A stretch of 64,000 nt of DNA from Bog-756 sp963828385. GTDB taxonomy: Bacteria; Actinomycetota; Acidimicrobiia; Acidimicrobiales; RAAP-2. The translations under genes and the position numbers were made by a program. Where the stretch lies: contig CAWHEF010000002.1 in the NCBI GenBank assembly GCA_963828385.1, positions 1,178,001 through 1,242,000 on the forward strand, read 5' to 3'. Below are positions 43,807 to 52,448 of the stretch, piece after piece (within the stretch, counting starts at the first letter, position 1; every line of letters begins with the position of its first letter). The notes below the pieces were generated by a model. The model was not told where the DNA came from. It was given only the letters and a program-made list of their open reading frames with translations, and did not search any database.

Positions 43807-44415
43807 TCAGCGCAGGACTCGGGTGTGCTTGAGCTCGTTGATCTCGGAGCGGTCGGTGACGAGATCGAGCACACCTTCGATGGTGCTCCGGGCAATGCCG
43901 GTGTCGCCCCGGGGCCGGCTCATGAGGCGCACGAAGGCGGCGTCGTCGCCGACGATGAACGTGGGGACCCCGAAGACGCCGACGCCGCTCACGGCGGCCT
44001 CGTGCTCCTCGCGGACGGCCTTGGCTGGCCAGCCCGACTCGATCTCCTTCAGCACGGCGTCCCCGTCGACGCCCACCCGCTGCAGCGCAGCCTCGACCTG
44101 CTTCGCGTCACGGAGGTCCGCGCCCTCGTCGTGGCGGGCCGTGAACAGCGACCGGTGGGCGTCGAGGAACTGCTCCGGGTACCGGTCGCGGACCACGGCC
44201 CCAGCGGCCAGCGCGGTCAGGTCCCGGCGCTGTTCCGGATCGTCCCAGGCCGGAGAACCTCCCTCGGGCACATGGGTCTGGTTCAAGAAGAACGGGATGA
44301 ACCGGACCCGCCACGGTGCCCCGGCGACGAGAGCGTCCACGAGGTGCTCGTGGGCGTTCCGGGCAAACGGGCAGCGATAGTCCCAGGTGACAGCGAACTC
44401 TCTCGACGATTCCAT
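43807..44415 (-). CDS. DsbA/FrnE-like thioredoxin-fold oxidoreductase
   Basis: 202 residues: 'VTWDYRCPFARNAHEHLVDA', 'VRFIPFFLNQTHVPEGGSP', and 'VSGVGVFGVPTFIVGDDAAF' with the cis-Pro. The active-site position has one Cys (CPFA), not CxxC, as in glutathione/mycothiol-type isomerases of this fold. It may use mycothiol, which is inference from the Mca gene nearby. Confidence 0.85.
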   Translation of the reverse strand: MESSREFAVTWDYRCPFARNAHEHLVDALVAGAPWRVRFIPFFLNQTHVPEGGSPAWDDPEQRRDLTALAAGAVVRDRYPEQFLDAHRSLFTARHDEGADLRDAKQVEAALQRVGVDGDAVLKEIESGWPAKAVREEHEAAVSGVGVFGVPTFIVGDDAAFVRLMSRPRGDTGIARSTIEGVLDLVTDRSEINELKHTRVLR

Positions 44416-44479
44416 GCGTCGGCAACCCCCCGAGGGCGTCTTCCATTCCGGCCCCGCTGCCGGTCGCCCGATGACGGGG

Positions 44480-45259
44480 CTAGAGGAGCTTCCTGCCGAG
44501 GAGGCCGATGGTCACGCCGATCGCCGCCCCCCCGAGCACGTCAGAGGCGTGATGAGCGCCGAGGTGGACGCGGCTCGTAGCGATGAGCGAGGCGGTGGCG
44601 AACAAGAGAGCGGTCGAGCCGGGATGCCCTGAACGGCTCAGAACCGTCGCCGAGCAGAAGGCGGCCAGCGTATGTCCGCTCGGAAAACTGCTGGTCTTCG
44701 GGGCTCGCACCGGGAGCCCGCCTGCCGTGATGGCCAGATCGATGGAGTAGGGGCGCGACCGCCCGATCGCCAGCTTGAGCGCGGCGTTGACCACACTCGA
44801 CCCGACACCGGCGACAGCCAGTGCCCGCACCGCCTGAGCCCGCTCAGGACCAGGCCGGCGACCACGCCGGCCGGCGACGAGCACCCACACCAGACCATGG
44901 TCGCCGAGGCCGGTGATGGCCTTGGCCATCGTGTCGAGGGCACCGACCCCCCTCACGTGGTCGCACCAGCGATCGACCGCCCGATCGAAGGCATGGACGA
45001 AACCGGGAAGGCCGTCCGGCCCGACAGTCAGGATCGCGTCGGGCCGATGTGCGACCTCCGGCCGCCTGTCAGCGGCCGTGATCGGCTGGGCCCCGTCGGC
45101 GGGGCCGGGAGGGGGGCGACGACCGTTGGGTGCCGTTCCCGCATCGAAGAGGATCGGACGGGAGGGGGAGGCGCCGTGTGCGGTGCCTTCTCGGGAGAGC
45201 GGGGACTGGCTCTGCACGGCCACCGCCGGCGGCCTGGTGGGATGCTCGCTCGCGGTCAT
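44480..45259 (-). CDS. PAP2-family phosphatase
   Basis: Membrane phosphatase, 259 residues. The three PAP2 motifs are present: 'KLAIGRSRPY' (KxxxxxxRP), 'SFPSGHTLAAFC' (PSGH) and 'SRVHLGAHHASDVLGGAAIG' (SRx5Hx3D). Four to five hydrophobic helices surround them. The first 85 residues are Pro-rich and probably cytoplasmic or a mis-called extension. It overlaps the upstream nuclease gene by 4 nt, so they form an operon. Confidence 0.88.
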   Translation of the reverse strand: MTASEHPTRPPAVAVQSQSPLSREGTAHGASPSRPILFDAGTAPNGRRPPPGPADGAQPITAADRRPEVAHRPDAILTVGPDGLPGFVHAFDRAVDRWCDHVRGVGALDTMAKAITGLGDHGLVWVLVAGRRGRRPGPERAQAVRALAVAGVGSSVVNAALKLAIGRSRPYSIDLAITAGGLPVRAPKTSSFPSGHTLAAFCSATVLSRSGHPGSTALLFATASLIATSRVHLGAHHASDVLGGAAIGVTIGLLGRKLL

Positions 45260-46152
45260 GCGGCGCTGCTCGTCCCGGTGGGCGTCACTGCGCCGAGCGG
45301 TCCATCCGCCGGTGCCACCCCGGCTCCATCGACCATCGGGGTGTCCATGGGGCGCCCGAGCGCGACAGCTGCCTGACCCGGATCACCTCCGAACGCCGGG
45401 CAGAAGGGCTGGAACCGACAGTAGGAGCACAGGGGGGAGGTGCGGGGCCGGAAGTCCTCGTCACGGCACGCCCGCTCGATGGCGGTCCACACCGCCTTCG
45501 TCTTCTGGCGCTGGCCTCGGACGAGCTGCTCGGTGGGAACGGCCGAGATGGCCACCGGCTCGCGGAGATGGAGCAGCCGGACCTCGACCGGGCGGCGTCC
45601 GAGGACCTCTTCGCAGAGAAGCGCATAGGTGTGGACGCCGAGGAGCTTGGCATGCTCGTAAGCCGGCGCAGGGGCACGACCCGTCTTGTAGTCGACGACT
45701 ACGAGGTCGCCCTCCGGTGTGCGGTCGAGCCGGTCGATGACGCCTCTGAGGTGCATGGTCCCCACCGTGGCCTCGAGCTGGATCTCCACCCCGACAGCGT
45801 CGATCTGGCTCGGGTCCTCGAGGCAGAAGTAGTTGGAAACGAGCCCGGAGGCGTCGGCGAGGAACGACTCCTCCTCTTCGTCGGTGAGCGCGAGGGACAG
45901 GAAGTCGGGGTCCCCCCGCATCTCGGCAAAGGTCACCTCCAGCTCGAGCATGGCCCTCTCCACCGTTCGCTGCCCACCCTCCGTGTTCCAGAACAGCTTC
46001 TCGAGCACCCGATGGACGAAGGTGCCCTTCACGGTCCAGATGGTCGGCTCGTCGGGCAGACGATCGATGGCGCTGAACCGGAAGGCCAGTGCACAGTCCC
46101 GAAATGCCGTGATCTTGGACGGGGACAGCGATCTCGGAGGTTCGAACGGCAT
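45256..46152 (-). CDS. RecB-family PD-(D/E)XK exonuclease with Fe-S cysteines
   Basis: 298 residues of the Cas4/AddB-like PDDEXK_1 group: 'SPSKITAFRDCALAFRFSAI' with the first Cys, 'VKGTFVHRVLEKLFW', catalytic 'LRGVIDRLDRTPEGDLVVVD' and 'YKTGRAPA', and the Cys cluster 'SPLCSYCRFQPFCPAFG'. The four Cys would hold a 4Fe-4S cluster. It stands alone without a helicase or cas genes; actinobacteria often have such a RecB-like gene. Confidence 0.92.
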   Translation of the reverse strand: MPFEPPRSLSPSKITAFRDCALAFRFSAIDRLPDEPTIWTVKGTFVHRVLEKLFWNTEGGQRTVERAMLELEVTFAEMRGDPDFLSLALTDEEEESFLADASGLVSNYFCLEDPSQIDAVGVEIQLEATVGTMHLRGVIDRLDRTPEGDLVVVDYKTGRAPAPAYEHAKLLGVHTYALLCEEVLGRRPVEVRLLHLREPVAISAVPTEQLVRGQRQKTKAVWTAIERACRDEDFRPRTSPLCSYCRFQPFCPAFGGDPGQAAVALGRPMDTPMVDGAGVAPADGPLGAVTPTGTSSAA

Positions 46153-46161
46153 GAGTGCAGC

Positions 46162-47070
46162 CTACGACCCGGGTGTATCGATCTCGTGGACGAAGGCCCG
46201 TGACACCGCGTCGGCGACCAGCTCCGGGCGCTCGAGCGGGCCGAAGTGGCCGACCCCGGAGATCACCTCGATCCTCGATCTCGCCAGTCGGTGGGCGTCC
46301 GCTTCGAGTGCGGGGACGCCGAACGAATCGGTGAGCTCTCCGCATGCCAGCGTCACCGGACAGTGAACGTTGGGCAGGTCGACGAAGGCGGTGCTGGTAA
46401 ACGCCTCGGCGTAGACGGTGGCTTCGTCCTGGCGCCGGCACCGGAGCCGGATCGAACTCCCGTCGCCCCCCTCGTCGTCCGGGACGACCTCGAACCCGGC
46501 TGCGACGTACCAGCGGAGGACTTCGGGATCGAGCACGGAGAGGGGAGGTCTGGAGGAGAATGTGACGAACGCCTCGTCGGGGGAGGAGAACGTCTCCCTG
46601 CGGCGCCGGGCTCCGGCCGACAGCGGGTTGTCGGTCACCGGTCCCCGACGGGACCCATCGGCGGGGAACATGACCGGTTCGAAGCAGTACAGGGCGGCGA
46701 ACAGGCCAGTCCGGGCCTGTTCGGCCAGCAGCACGGCCGCACCCCCACACGAGTGGCCGAACCCGAACGGGCGGTGGAGACCGGCGTGGTCGACGGCGGC
46801 GAGCAGATCAGCGCCGAAGCCCGACCAGGCGAAGTGCCCGTCCCGGGGTCGGTCGCTCCGGCCGTGGCCTCGGAGGTCGACGGCCCAGCAGTGGAAGGTC
46901 GCCGAGAGGGACCCGGCGAGGGGCACGAAGACCTCGGCGCAGAAACCGGTGGCGTGGGCGAGTAGGAGGTCGGGCCCAGATCCGCCGAGATCGTAGAGGG
47001 CGACGGCCAGTCCGTCGTCGGTCGGCGACCTCACCGGGCCGGGGCGCTCAGCGGGAAGGGACGAAGGCAC
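46162..47070 (-). CDS. Alpha/beta hydrolase
   Basis: 302 residues: 'DLLLAHATGFCAEVFVPLAG', 'WAVDLRGHGRSDRPRDGHF', nucleophile elbow 'PFGFGHSCGGAAVLLAEQAR', acid region 'LACGELTDSFGVPALEADAH' and catalytic His 'VISGVGHFGPLERPELVADA'. The GTG at 47070 (VPSSLPAERP) is preferred; the open frame continues for 64 codons of Arg/Pro-rich sequence. Substrate unknown. Confidence 0.88.
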   Translation of the reverse strand: MPSSLPAERPGPVRSPTDDGLAVALYDLGGSGPDLLLAHATGFCAEVFVPLAGSLSATFHCWAVDLRGHGRSDRPRDGHFAWSGFGADLLAAVDHAGLHRPFGFGHSCGGAAVLLAEQARTGLFAALYCFEPVMFPADGSRRGPVTDNPLSAGARRRRETFSSPDEAFVTFSSRPPLSVLDPEVLRWYVAAGFEVVPDDEGGDGSSIRLRCRRQDEATVYAEAFTSTAFVDLPNVHCPVTLACGELTDSFGVPALEADAHRLARSRIEVISGVGHFGPLERPELVADAVSRAFVHEIDTPGS

Positions 47071-47173
47071 GGACGGACGGTACCTCAGCGCGTCAGAAGG
47101 GGCGACGCCCACCGGGGCGAGAGATCGTCGTGCCGCGCCCGCCGGTGACGGACGGTGTAGACAGTGGCGACGT

Positions 47174-47539
47174 ATGGAGCCGAGGACGCCACGAGGGAAG
47201 AGGGCGCGGCGACGACGGGGCTCGAGCACACCGGTGGGCCTTCCCGACCACCTGGACCGCACCGAGCAGTGGAACGGACTGCGCGCTGGCGATCCGGTCG
47301 TCGTGGGCGGTCTCCGTTCCCGGGGAGACGCCTGGGAGTTCAGGGCTCACATCGTCAACCATCGCAACGGCGCCGAATCCGTCGAGGTCGTGGGCGGAAG
47401 GCGCGGGGAGCGGGTGGTGCGCTCGTTCGACCCGAAGCGGATCTTTGCGGTCCGTGGACCTCAGGGGAGCCGTCGGGCGACGGGCGCGGCGACGGACCGG
47501 CTCTCCCTGGCCGAGGAACCCCAGCTGCCGCTCGGCTGA
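47174..47539 (+). CDS. Small basic uncharacterised protein
   Basis: 121 residues, family not recognised. The N-terminus is very basic (RTPRGKRARRRRGSSTP), and the core is a small beta-type domain ('LRAGDPVVVGGLRSRGDAWE', 'FRAHIVNHRNGAESVEVVGG'), compatible with an SH3-like or KOW-like fold. It ends 47 bp before a PIG-L gene on the same strand. Confidence 0.65.
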   Translation: MEPRTPRGKRARRRRGSSTPVGLPDHLDRTEQWNGLRAGDPVVVGGLRSRGDAWEFRAHIVNHRNGAESVEVVGGRRGERVVRSFDPKRIFAVRGPQGSRRATGAATDRLSLAEEPQLPLG

Positions 47540-47573
47540 CCCAGTCCGGGTCCGGTGACCGGATCGAGACGGT

Positions 47574-47579
47574 TAGGGT
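47574..47579 (+). promoter_or_regulatory. -10 box for a leaderless transcript
   Basis: TAGGGT ends 7 nt before ATG 47587 of the PIG-L deacetylase gene; no Shine-Dalgarno is seen. Confidence 0.45.
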
Positions 47580-47586
47580 GCCGACA

Positions 47587-48435
47587 ATGCCGACCGTAAC
47601 GTTCTTCCACGCCCACCCCGACGACGAGGCGATCGCAACCGGCGGGACGATGGCTCGCCTGGCCTCCGAAGGGATCCGGGTGGTCCTGGTGACGGCGACG
47701 AAGGGTGAGCTGGGAGAGGAGCCCGACGGCATCCTCGTTCCGGGTCAGACCCTGGCCGAGCTGCGAGAGGAGGAGCTCGAGGAGGCCTGTCGGGCCCTGG
47801 GGGTGGCGAGGAGGGAATATCTCGGCTATCTCGACTCGGGCATGGCCGGCGAGCTGACCAATGACGCCGACGGGTCCTTCGCCGCCGCCGACGTGTTCGT
47901 GGCCGCCTCCCGGCTCGGTGCGATCCTGACCGAGGAGGGCTCGGACGTGTTGGTGATCTACGACGAGCACGGCGGCTACGGCCATCCCGACCATGTCCAG
48001 GTCCATCGGGTGGGCATGGCCGCCGCCGACATTGCCAGTGTCCCGATCGTCTACATGGCCACCATGGATCGCGACTTCTTCACCTCCCTTGCTGCAATGG
48101 AGTTCGACGGGTGGGACCCGCCGGAGAGAGATGCTGACGTTGTGGAGACGATGGGCGAACCGGCGGCTCGCATCACGACGGAGGTGGATGTGACCCCGTG
48201 GCTCGATGCGAAGAAGCTGGCGATGCGGGCCCATTCCAGCCAGATAGCGGAGACGAGCTTCTTTCTCGCCATGCCCGACAACGTGTTCAACACCGTCTGG
48301 GGACGCGAGTGGTTCATCAGGGTCCGGCCGGATGCCTCGATCGAAGTTGGGACCGACCGCGAGCCCGAGCTGCTGGTGACGGTGGACCATGCCGGCCGTG
48401 TCCCGATCGGCGGCAGTCCGGGACAGGAACCATGA
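47587..48435 (+). CDS. PIG-L family zinc deacetylase
   Basis: 282 residues: 'TFFHAHPDDEAIATGGTMAR', 'LGYLDSGMAGEL' and 'YDEHGGYGHPDHVQVHRVGM' supply the zinc ligands. The C-terminus ('LDAKKLAMRAHSSQIAETSF') resembles MshB/Mca-type enzymes, but the Mca signature around 'NPAMD' is replaced by 'GELGEEPDGILVPG', so the substrate may differ. It overlaps a small downstream gene by 4 nt. Confidence 0.9.
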   Translation: MPTVTFFHAHPDDEAIATGGTMARLASEGIRVVLVTATKGELGEEPDGILVPGQTLAELREEELEEACRALGVARREYLGYLDSGMAGELTNDADGSFAAADVFVAASRLGAILTEEGSDVLVIYDEHGGYGHPDHVQVHRVGMAAADIASVPIVYMATMDRDFFTSLAAMEFDGWDPPERDADVVETMGEPAARITTEVDVTPWLDAKKLAMRAHSSQIAETSFFLAMPDNVFNTVWGREWFIRVRPDASIEVGTDREPELLVTVDHAGRVPIGGSPGQEP

Positions 48436-48611
48436 CGTCGCACCACCGGGTCCTCCGGGTGCACGGTGGTCGCCTCGTCGTCTCCGAGCGCCGGGTCGAG
48501 TTGGAGGGGGAGCTGGATCGGGCACTGTCCGACGGCTTCGAGCTCATCCAGTCGTTCGTCGTGGACGACAACGTCTACCTCGTGCTCCGCCAGGGTGCTG
48601 CCTCGAGATAG
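48432..48611 (+). CDS. DUF4177-like small protein (tentative)
   Basis: 59 residues: 'HHRVLRVHGGRLVVSERRVE' and 'LDRALSDGFELIQSFVVDDN', then 'VYLVLRQ'. The pattern of two strands, a helix with G-(W/F)-E-L and a final strand fits DUF4177. ATG overlaps the stop of the PIG-L gene, so they are translationally coupled. Confidence 0.65.
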   Translation: MTSHHRVLRVHGGRLVVSERRVELEGELDRALSDGFELIQSFVVDDNVYLVLRQGAASR

Positions 48612-48654
48612 CAACGCCGGGTCGCTCAGCCGGCGGTAACCGATGCCCGGTGGG

Positions 48655-50235
48655 TCAGGTCCCGGTGGCCAACTCGATGGAGACCACCCGATCGCGGCCG
48701 GTGTCCTTGGCCCGACGGAGGGCCTCACCGGCCCGGTTGATGATCGAATCGGTGTCCTCCATGCGGTCCCAGGCGGTGAGGCCGACCGACATCGTCACCC
48801 CGAAGTGCGACCACGTGTCACGACCGCCGGTCCTCAGCTGATCGAGGATGTGGTGGCTGCCCTCGATGTCGGTAGCGGGGAACAGCACGCAGAACTGCTC
48901 GCCGCCGAAGCGGACGACGGCGTCGGTTCGGCGGAGGTTCGAGACGATGACGGCGGCGATCGACCTGAGGACGGCATCACCTGCCGCCCGTCCGTGAGCG
49001 GTGTTGTAGTCGCTGAAATGATCGAGGTCGACGAGGGCGATGCTGAGCGGCTCATCCGAGCGCAGGGAGCGGTCCATTTCGATCTGGATCCGCTCGGACA
49101 GGACCTCACGGGTGGCGAGCCCGGTGAGCTGGTCCGTCTGATCGGCGACTCCAGTCCCGGTGTTCCGGTTGACCCGGACGACGGCACCACAGAGAACCGA
49201 GGCCAACACCTCGGCTGTTTCGCTTCGGCGAAGGAACCTGCTCGGGGGACCGGGGATCAGGTCGATCAGCATCACGAGGTCCCCGTGGTCCGAGCAACCG
49301 ACGGGCAGTACGATGTTGGCGCCCGTGGCCACGATTCTCCCGGATCTGAGCGCTTCGACCAGGATCGGCTCGGCTGTGCTACCCGATGGGGGCAAGGGGG
49401 AGCTCCGCTCGACGGCATGGTGCCCGGGCCGTTTGCCGGCGGGTCCGCCTTCAGATGACCATGTCGCCCGACCGACGATCGGACCGAACGCGCCGTTTCG
49501 CGAGAACACCGAGACACGCCTGGCGCTCAGCGCGTGAGCGACGTGGGAAAGGCTGTGGGTCAAGACGGAGTCGGTCGCCTCTCCGGCGTGGAGCGGCGCG
49601 TCGAGGAGGGCGGAGTCGAGCGTCCCGTTCAGCCCGGCGATGGCATGGCGAAGGGCCGCCTCCTCACGAGCCGACTCGGCAAGCCAGCCGACGGACCAGG
49701 TGACTCCGGCGACGGTCAGAGAGACGACGAGGGCCTGAGCCGCCATCGAATCCGGGTGCGATCCGTTGATCACGATGACGCTGATGCTCACGACGACGAC
49801 CCAGAGAGCGAGGGCCCAGCGACCCGATCGGAATGTCTCGGCGCTGACCACCGCCACCGGCACGAGCACCGCGGCAAGGAACACCGAGCCGCCGCCGGGC
49901 AGGCTGACGGCGACCAAGCCGATAGCGAGGACGACGAGGGCGGCTACGACGTAGAGGACGACGAGGGCAGACAACCCAGACCGCTGGTTGCCCACCGATG
50001 CCAAAGAGAGCATCAGGCATGCCGTGGCGACGGCCAGGCATGCGCCGGCCCCCAGCGCCCGTTCTGGTTCGGGGTGCTCGAACAGGAGCGAGATCACCAT
50101 GACGAGCACGCCAACGAGCACGGAGGCGGTGAGAAGCCCGCGCCAGTGGGGGAACGGCAACGTGCCGTCGCCGGTTGGGATCGAGCGGGTCTCCACACCT
50201 GGACCATCGGCGCCGCTGCCGGGCACCTTGACCAT
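48655..50235 (-). CDS. Membrane GGDEF-domain protein (diguanylate cyclase type)
   Basis: 526 residues. About six hydrophobic segments lie between residues 30 and 175 ('ASVLVGVLVMVISLL', 'LVVLYVVAALVVLAIG'), then a GAF-like region and a C-terminal GGDEF domain starting 'DQLTGLATREVLSERIQIEM'. The active-site loop reads GGEQF in 'VVRFGGEQFCVLFPA', a variant of GG(D/E)EF, so cyclase activity is uncertain. 'SVGLTAW' replaces the usual SIGVA. The start lies inside a 28-bp tandem repeat in which ATGGTC recurs, so the N-terminus is ambiguous. Confidence 0.85.
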   Translation of the reverse strand: MVKVPGSGADGPGVETRSIPTGDGTLPFPHWRGLLTASVLVGVLVMVISLLFEHPEPERALGAGACLAVATACLMLSLASVGNQRSGLSALVVLYVVAALVVLAIGLVAVSLPGGGSVFLAAVLVPVAVVSAETFRSGRWALALWVVVVSISVIVINGSHPDSMAAQALVVSLTVAGVTWSVGWLAESAREEAALRHAIAGLNGTLDSALLDAPLHAGEATDSVLTHSLSHVAHALSARRVSVFSRNGAFGPIVGRATWSSEGGPAGKRPGHHAVERSSPLPPSGSTAEPILVEALRSGRIVATGANIVLPVGCSDHGDLVMLIDLIPGPPSRFLRRSETAEVLASVLCGAVVRVNRNTGTGVADQTDQLTGLATREVLSERIQIEMDRSLRSDEPLSIALVDLDHFSDYNTAHGRAAGDAVLRSIAAVIVSNLRRTDAVVRFGGEQFCVLFPATDIEGSHHILDQLRTGGRDTWSHFGVTMSVGLTAWDRMEDTDSIINRAGEALRRAKDTGRDRVVSIELATGT

Positions 50236-50308
50236 CGGCGCCGCTGCCGGGCACCTTGACCATCGGGGCCCGTGCTGGGCACCTTGACCATCGGGGCCGC
50301 CGCAGCCA
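50197..50308. repeat. Four 28-bp tandem repeats at the start of the GGDEF gene
   Basis: Units begin at 50197, 50225, 50253 and 50281. Each opens with ACCTTGACCATCGG (ACCTGGACCATCGG in the first) and continues with a G/C-rich half; the first two are nearly identical and the last two more diverged. Read on the minus strand, each unit offers GATGGTCAAGGT (GATGGTCCAGGT in the first), a potential ATG start in a 28-bp, non-multiple-of-three, period. Confidence 0.85.
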
Positions 50309-50454
50309 CAGACTCCGGTTCTCCGTAGTGGGTCCGATGAGCGGGCAGCTGGCAGGGGCCACCTCAGACGAGCTCGGTGGCCGAACCGGTGAAAGGCCGG
50401 GGGCTGCCACCCGCCTCTGTCAATCGTTCAGGTGCCCCCGAATGACAACCCGGG

Positions 50455-50850
50455 TCAGATGGCGACGACCTGGACGATACCCTCGAGACCGCCGAAGTCA
50501 TCCCGGTTGCGGGTGTAGAGAGCGATCCCGTTCGCATGGGCCGTGGCTGCGATGAGCAGGTCGGCGATTCGATGACGATGAGAGCGACCGATCTCGGCGA
50601 CGGCGGCGACGATCTGACCGTAGCTGCGGGCAGCGACGGTATCGAAGGGAAGTGGTTCGAACGTCGCCTCGACCTGCTGCAGACGAGCTTGGCGGCGAGC
50701 ACCCTCCCCCCTGGTCCTGGCTAGATGGGGGCCGGCGGCCAGCTCGGCAAGAGTGATGGAGCAGACAGCTGCCTCGTCGGGTAGCGCGGCGGCGACGTGA
50801 GGGTCGTCCCAATCGATGACCACCGACGTGTCGAGCAGCGCCGGCGACAT
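50455..50850 (-). CDS. vapC: VapC-type PIN-domain toxin
   Basis: Ribonuclease toxin of 131 residues. PIN acidic residues: Asp in 'ALLDTSVVIDWDDPH', Glu in 'SITLAELAAGPH', Asp in 'RIADLLIAATAHANGIALYT' and 'NRDDFGGLEGI'. It starts one base after the antitoxin stop, the usual order. Target RNA unknown. Confidence 0.92.
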   Translation of the reverse strand: MSPALLDTSVVIDWDDPHVAAALPDEAAVCSITLAELAAGPHLARTRGEGARRQARLQQVEATFEPLPFDTVAARSYGQIVAAVAEIGRSHRHRIADLLIAATAHANGIALYTRNRDDFGGLEGIVQVVAI

Positions 50851-51099
50851 CTAGAGACTCTGATCGACGGCACGGTCGACATCAGCCCGGAACTGCTCGA
50901 AGTCCACATGGGGACTCGCACCGGCCAGCGCGATCAACTCGGACTTCGGCACGAAGCTTCGACGCGGACGACGGATCGGTCGGAGCTCGGCCACGGGGAC
51001 GCCGTTGCGGGTCACGACGAAGGTCTGACCTGACGTAACGGCCTCGATCACCTTGGCGTTGTCGTTGCGAAGCACGCGTTGGGGGATCGTCCTTGCCAT
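50851..51099 (-). CDS. vapB: Phd/YefM-type antitoxin (VapB)
   Basis: 82 residues: 'QRVLRNDNAKVIEAVTSGQT', 'FVVTRNGVPVAELRPI' is the Phd-like DNA-binding domain, and 'FEQFRADVDRAVDQ' the toxin-binding helix. Adjacent to vapC with no gap. It starts 23 bp after the broken surface protein gene. Confidence 0.9.
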   Translation of the reverse strand: MARTIPQRVLRNDNAKVIEAVTSGQTFVVTRNGVPVAELRPIRRPRRSFVPKSELIALAGASPHVDFEQFRADVDRAVDQSL

Positions 51100-51122
51100 G
51101 CCAGCGAGCGTAGCCCGATCTG

Positions 51123-52448
51123 CTACACGAAGCTACAGCGCCCGGAAGAGTAGACATTGCCCGACTGGTTCGTGAGGCACGGCATGGGATCGATGAGATC
51201 GGTCTGATACGAGCCGACGAGGGCGTAGTTGACGTTCACCCGGAACGAAGCGGCCGCCGCGCCGACCGTGTAGCCCGGGGTGCTGGACGCAGGAAGCCAG
51301 TTGCCCGGATAGGTACCGACATAACCGTTGCCGGACGAGACCGGTTGGTGGATCGGAGCCAGGGAGGACTTGGAGATCGTGGCGTAACCGAGGCCGGGCC
51401 CTGTGGGCGGCGTGTCGACGATGTTGACCGGCACCTGTGCGCTGGTGGACTTCGTGATCCCGGCCGGCACGATGGCATCGGCACCGGTACCCGAGAAGGT
51501 CGCCTTGTTCAGCAGTGGTTCCTCAGCCGAAGGTGGTGCCGGCGTCGGGGCTTGCACCACCACCTGGTAGCTGTTGGCTCCGGCGGCACGGGAAGCACTG
51601 CCGCTGGGTGACGACATTGGCTCCGGGAAGGTCCAGGTGACGGTGTTGCTGGCGGCATCATAGATGCCGCCGTTGGTCGAGGACTGGTAGATGACACCGG
51701 GGGGAAGCTGGTCCACCAGGCTCCCGTTCTGGAAGTAGAGGTTGCCTGTCGTGGAGGTGCTGCAGCTGGCGGTGATGGAGTAGGTGATGGTGCTCCCCGC
51801 CTGGTAGACGCTGCCCCCGTCAGCCGTGGCCTTGGTGACGATGGGCTGCGGGGTGGCTGTCGCCACCGAGGCGGCAGGAACGGGAACGGTCACCGTCGGG
51901 ATGTTGGCACCGGTCAGGGTCGGGTTCATGGTCCACGACGTGTTGTTGGGCGTGATGTTGTTGGGAGGAGTCGCTGTCAGCCGGATCGTGCCGCTGAAGC
52001 CGCCCGTGAAGACGTCGTCGTTGATCGAGAGGACGAGATTGTCCCCGACGATGGTCGGAGGGCCGGTGAGCAGGCCGGCGGCACCCGTCGTGGCGGCGAA
52101 CGCCCAGGTCGGATCGGTCATCGGCGGGGTGGTGGTGGTGTCCAACGGGATCGTGATCGTGGTGTTGGGACCACACGGTGAGCCGGCCGTCCCTTGGCAC
52201 GAGAGGGCGACGTTGTAGGTCTGGGGTGATCCGGTCGGATGGGTCTGGGTCGCCGGGCTGATCGAGATGAGAGCCGACTGCGGCGGGTCGGCGGCGGGCT
52301 GAACCGGAGCGGTCAGCCGGGAGGCGCGGTCGTCAGAGCGCGGTGTCGTCGCAGGAGGAGTTGAGCCAGGGGCCGATGCGTCAGCAGGCGTCGCGGATGT
52401 CGAGGCGGGAGGCGCACCGGCGGAGCCGGTCGGAGGGTTCGGGGTCAC
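51123..52448 (-). CDS. Thr/Pro-rich surface protein with DUF11-like domains, 3' part
   Basis: 441 residues. A Pro/Thr-rich stretch is followed by a domain ('VALSCQGTAGSPCGPNTTIT', 'DDVFTGGFSGTIRLTATPPN') and then a DUF11-like, isopeptide-type domain ('GSTITYSITASCSTSTTGNL', 'LVDQLPPGVIYQSSTN'). The GTG at 52448 is probably not the true start, because the upstream frame (to 52967) holds a homologous domain and a signal peptide. The C-terminus (MPCLTNQSGNVYSSGRCSFV) has no sorting signal. Confidence 0.7.
   Translation of the reverse strand: MTPNPPTGSAGAPPASTSATPADASAPGSTPPATTPRSDDRASRLTAPVQPAADPPQSALISISPATQTHPTGSPQTYNVALSCQGTAGSPCGPNTTITIPLDTTTTPPMTDPTWAFAATTGAAGLLTGPPTIVGDNLVLSINDDVFTGGFSGTIRLTATPPNNITPNNTSWTMNPTLTGANIPTVTVPVPAASVATATPQPIVTKATADGGSVYQAGSTITYSITASCSTSTTGNLYFQNGSLVDQLPPGVIYQSSTNGGIYDAASNTVTWTFPEPMSSPSGSASRAAGANSYQVVVQAPTPAPPSAEEPLLNKATFSGTGADAIVPAGITKSTSAQVPVNIVDTPPTGPGLGYATISKSSLAPIHQPVSSGNGYVGTYPGNWLPASSTPGYTVGAAAASFRVNVNYALVGSYQTDLIDPMPCLTNQSGNVYSSGRCSFV

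Noticed and set aside
45256..46152. Cas4 of a CRISPR system
   Set aside because: The Cys cluster and PD-(D/E)XK core are also those of stand-alone RecB-like nucleases, and no array or other cas gene is present.
50197..50308. CRISPR-like array
   Set aside because: The 28-bp units are directly adjacent with no unique spacers and no cas genes; it is a tandem repeat.
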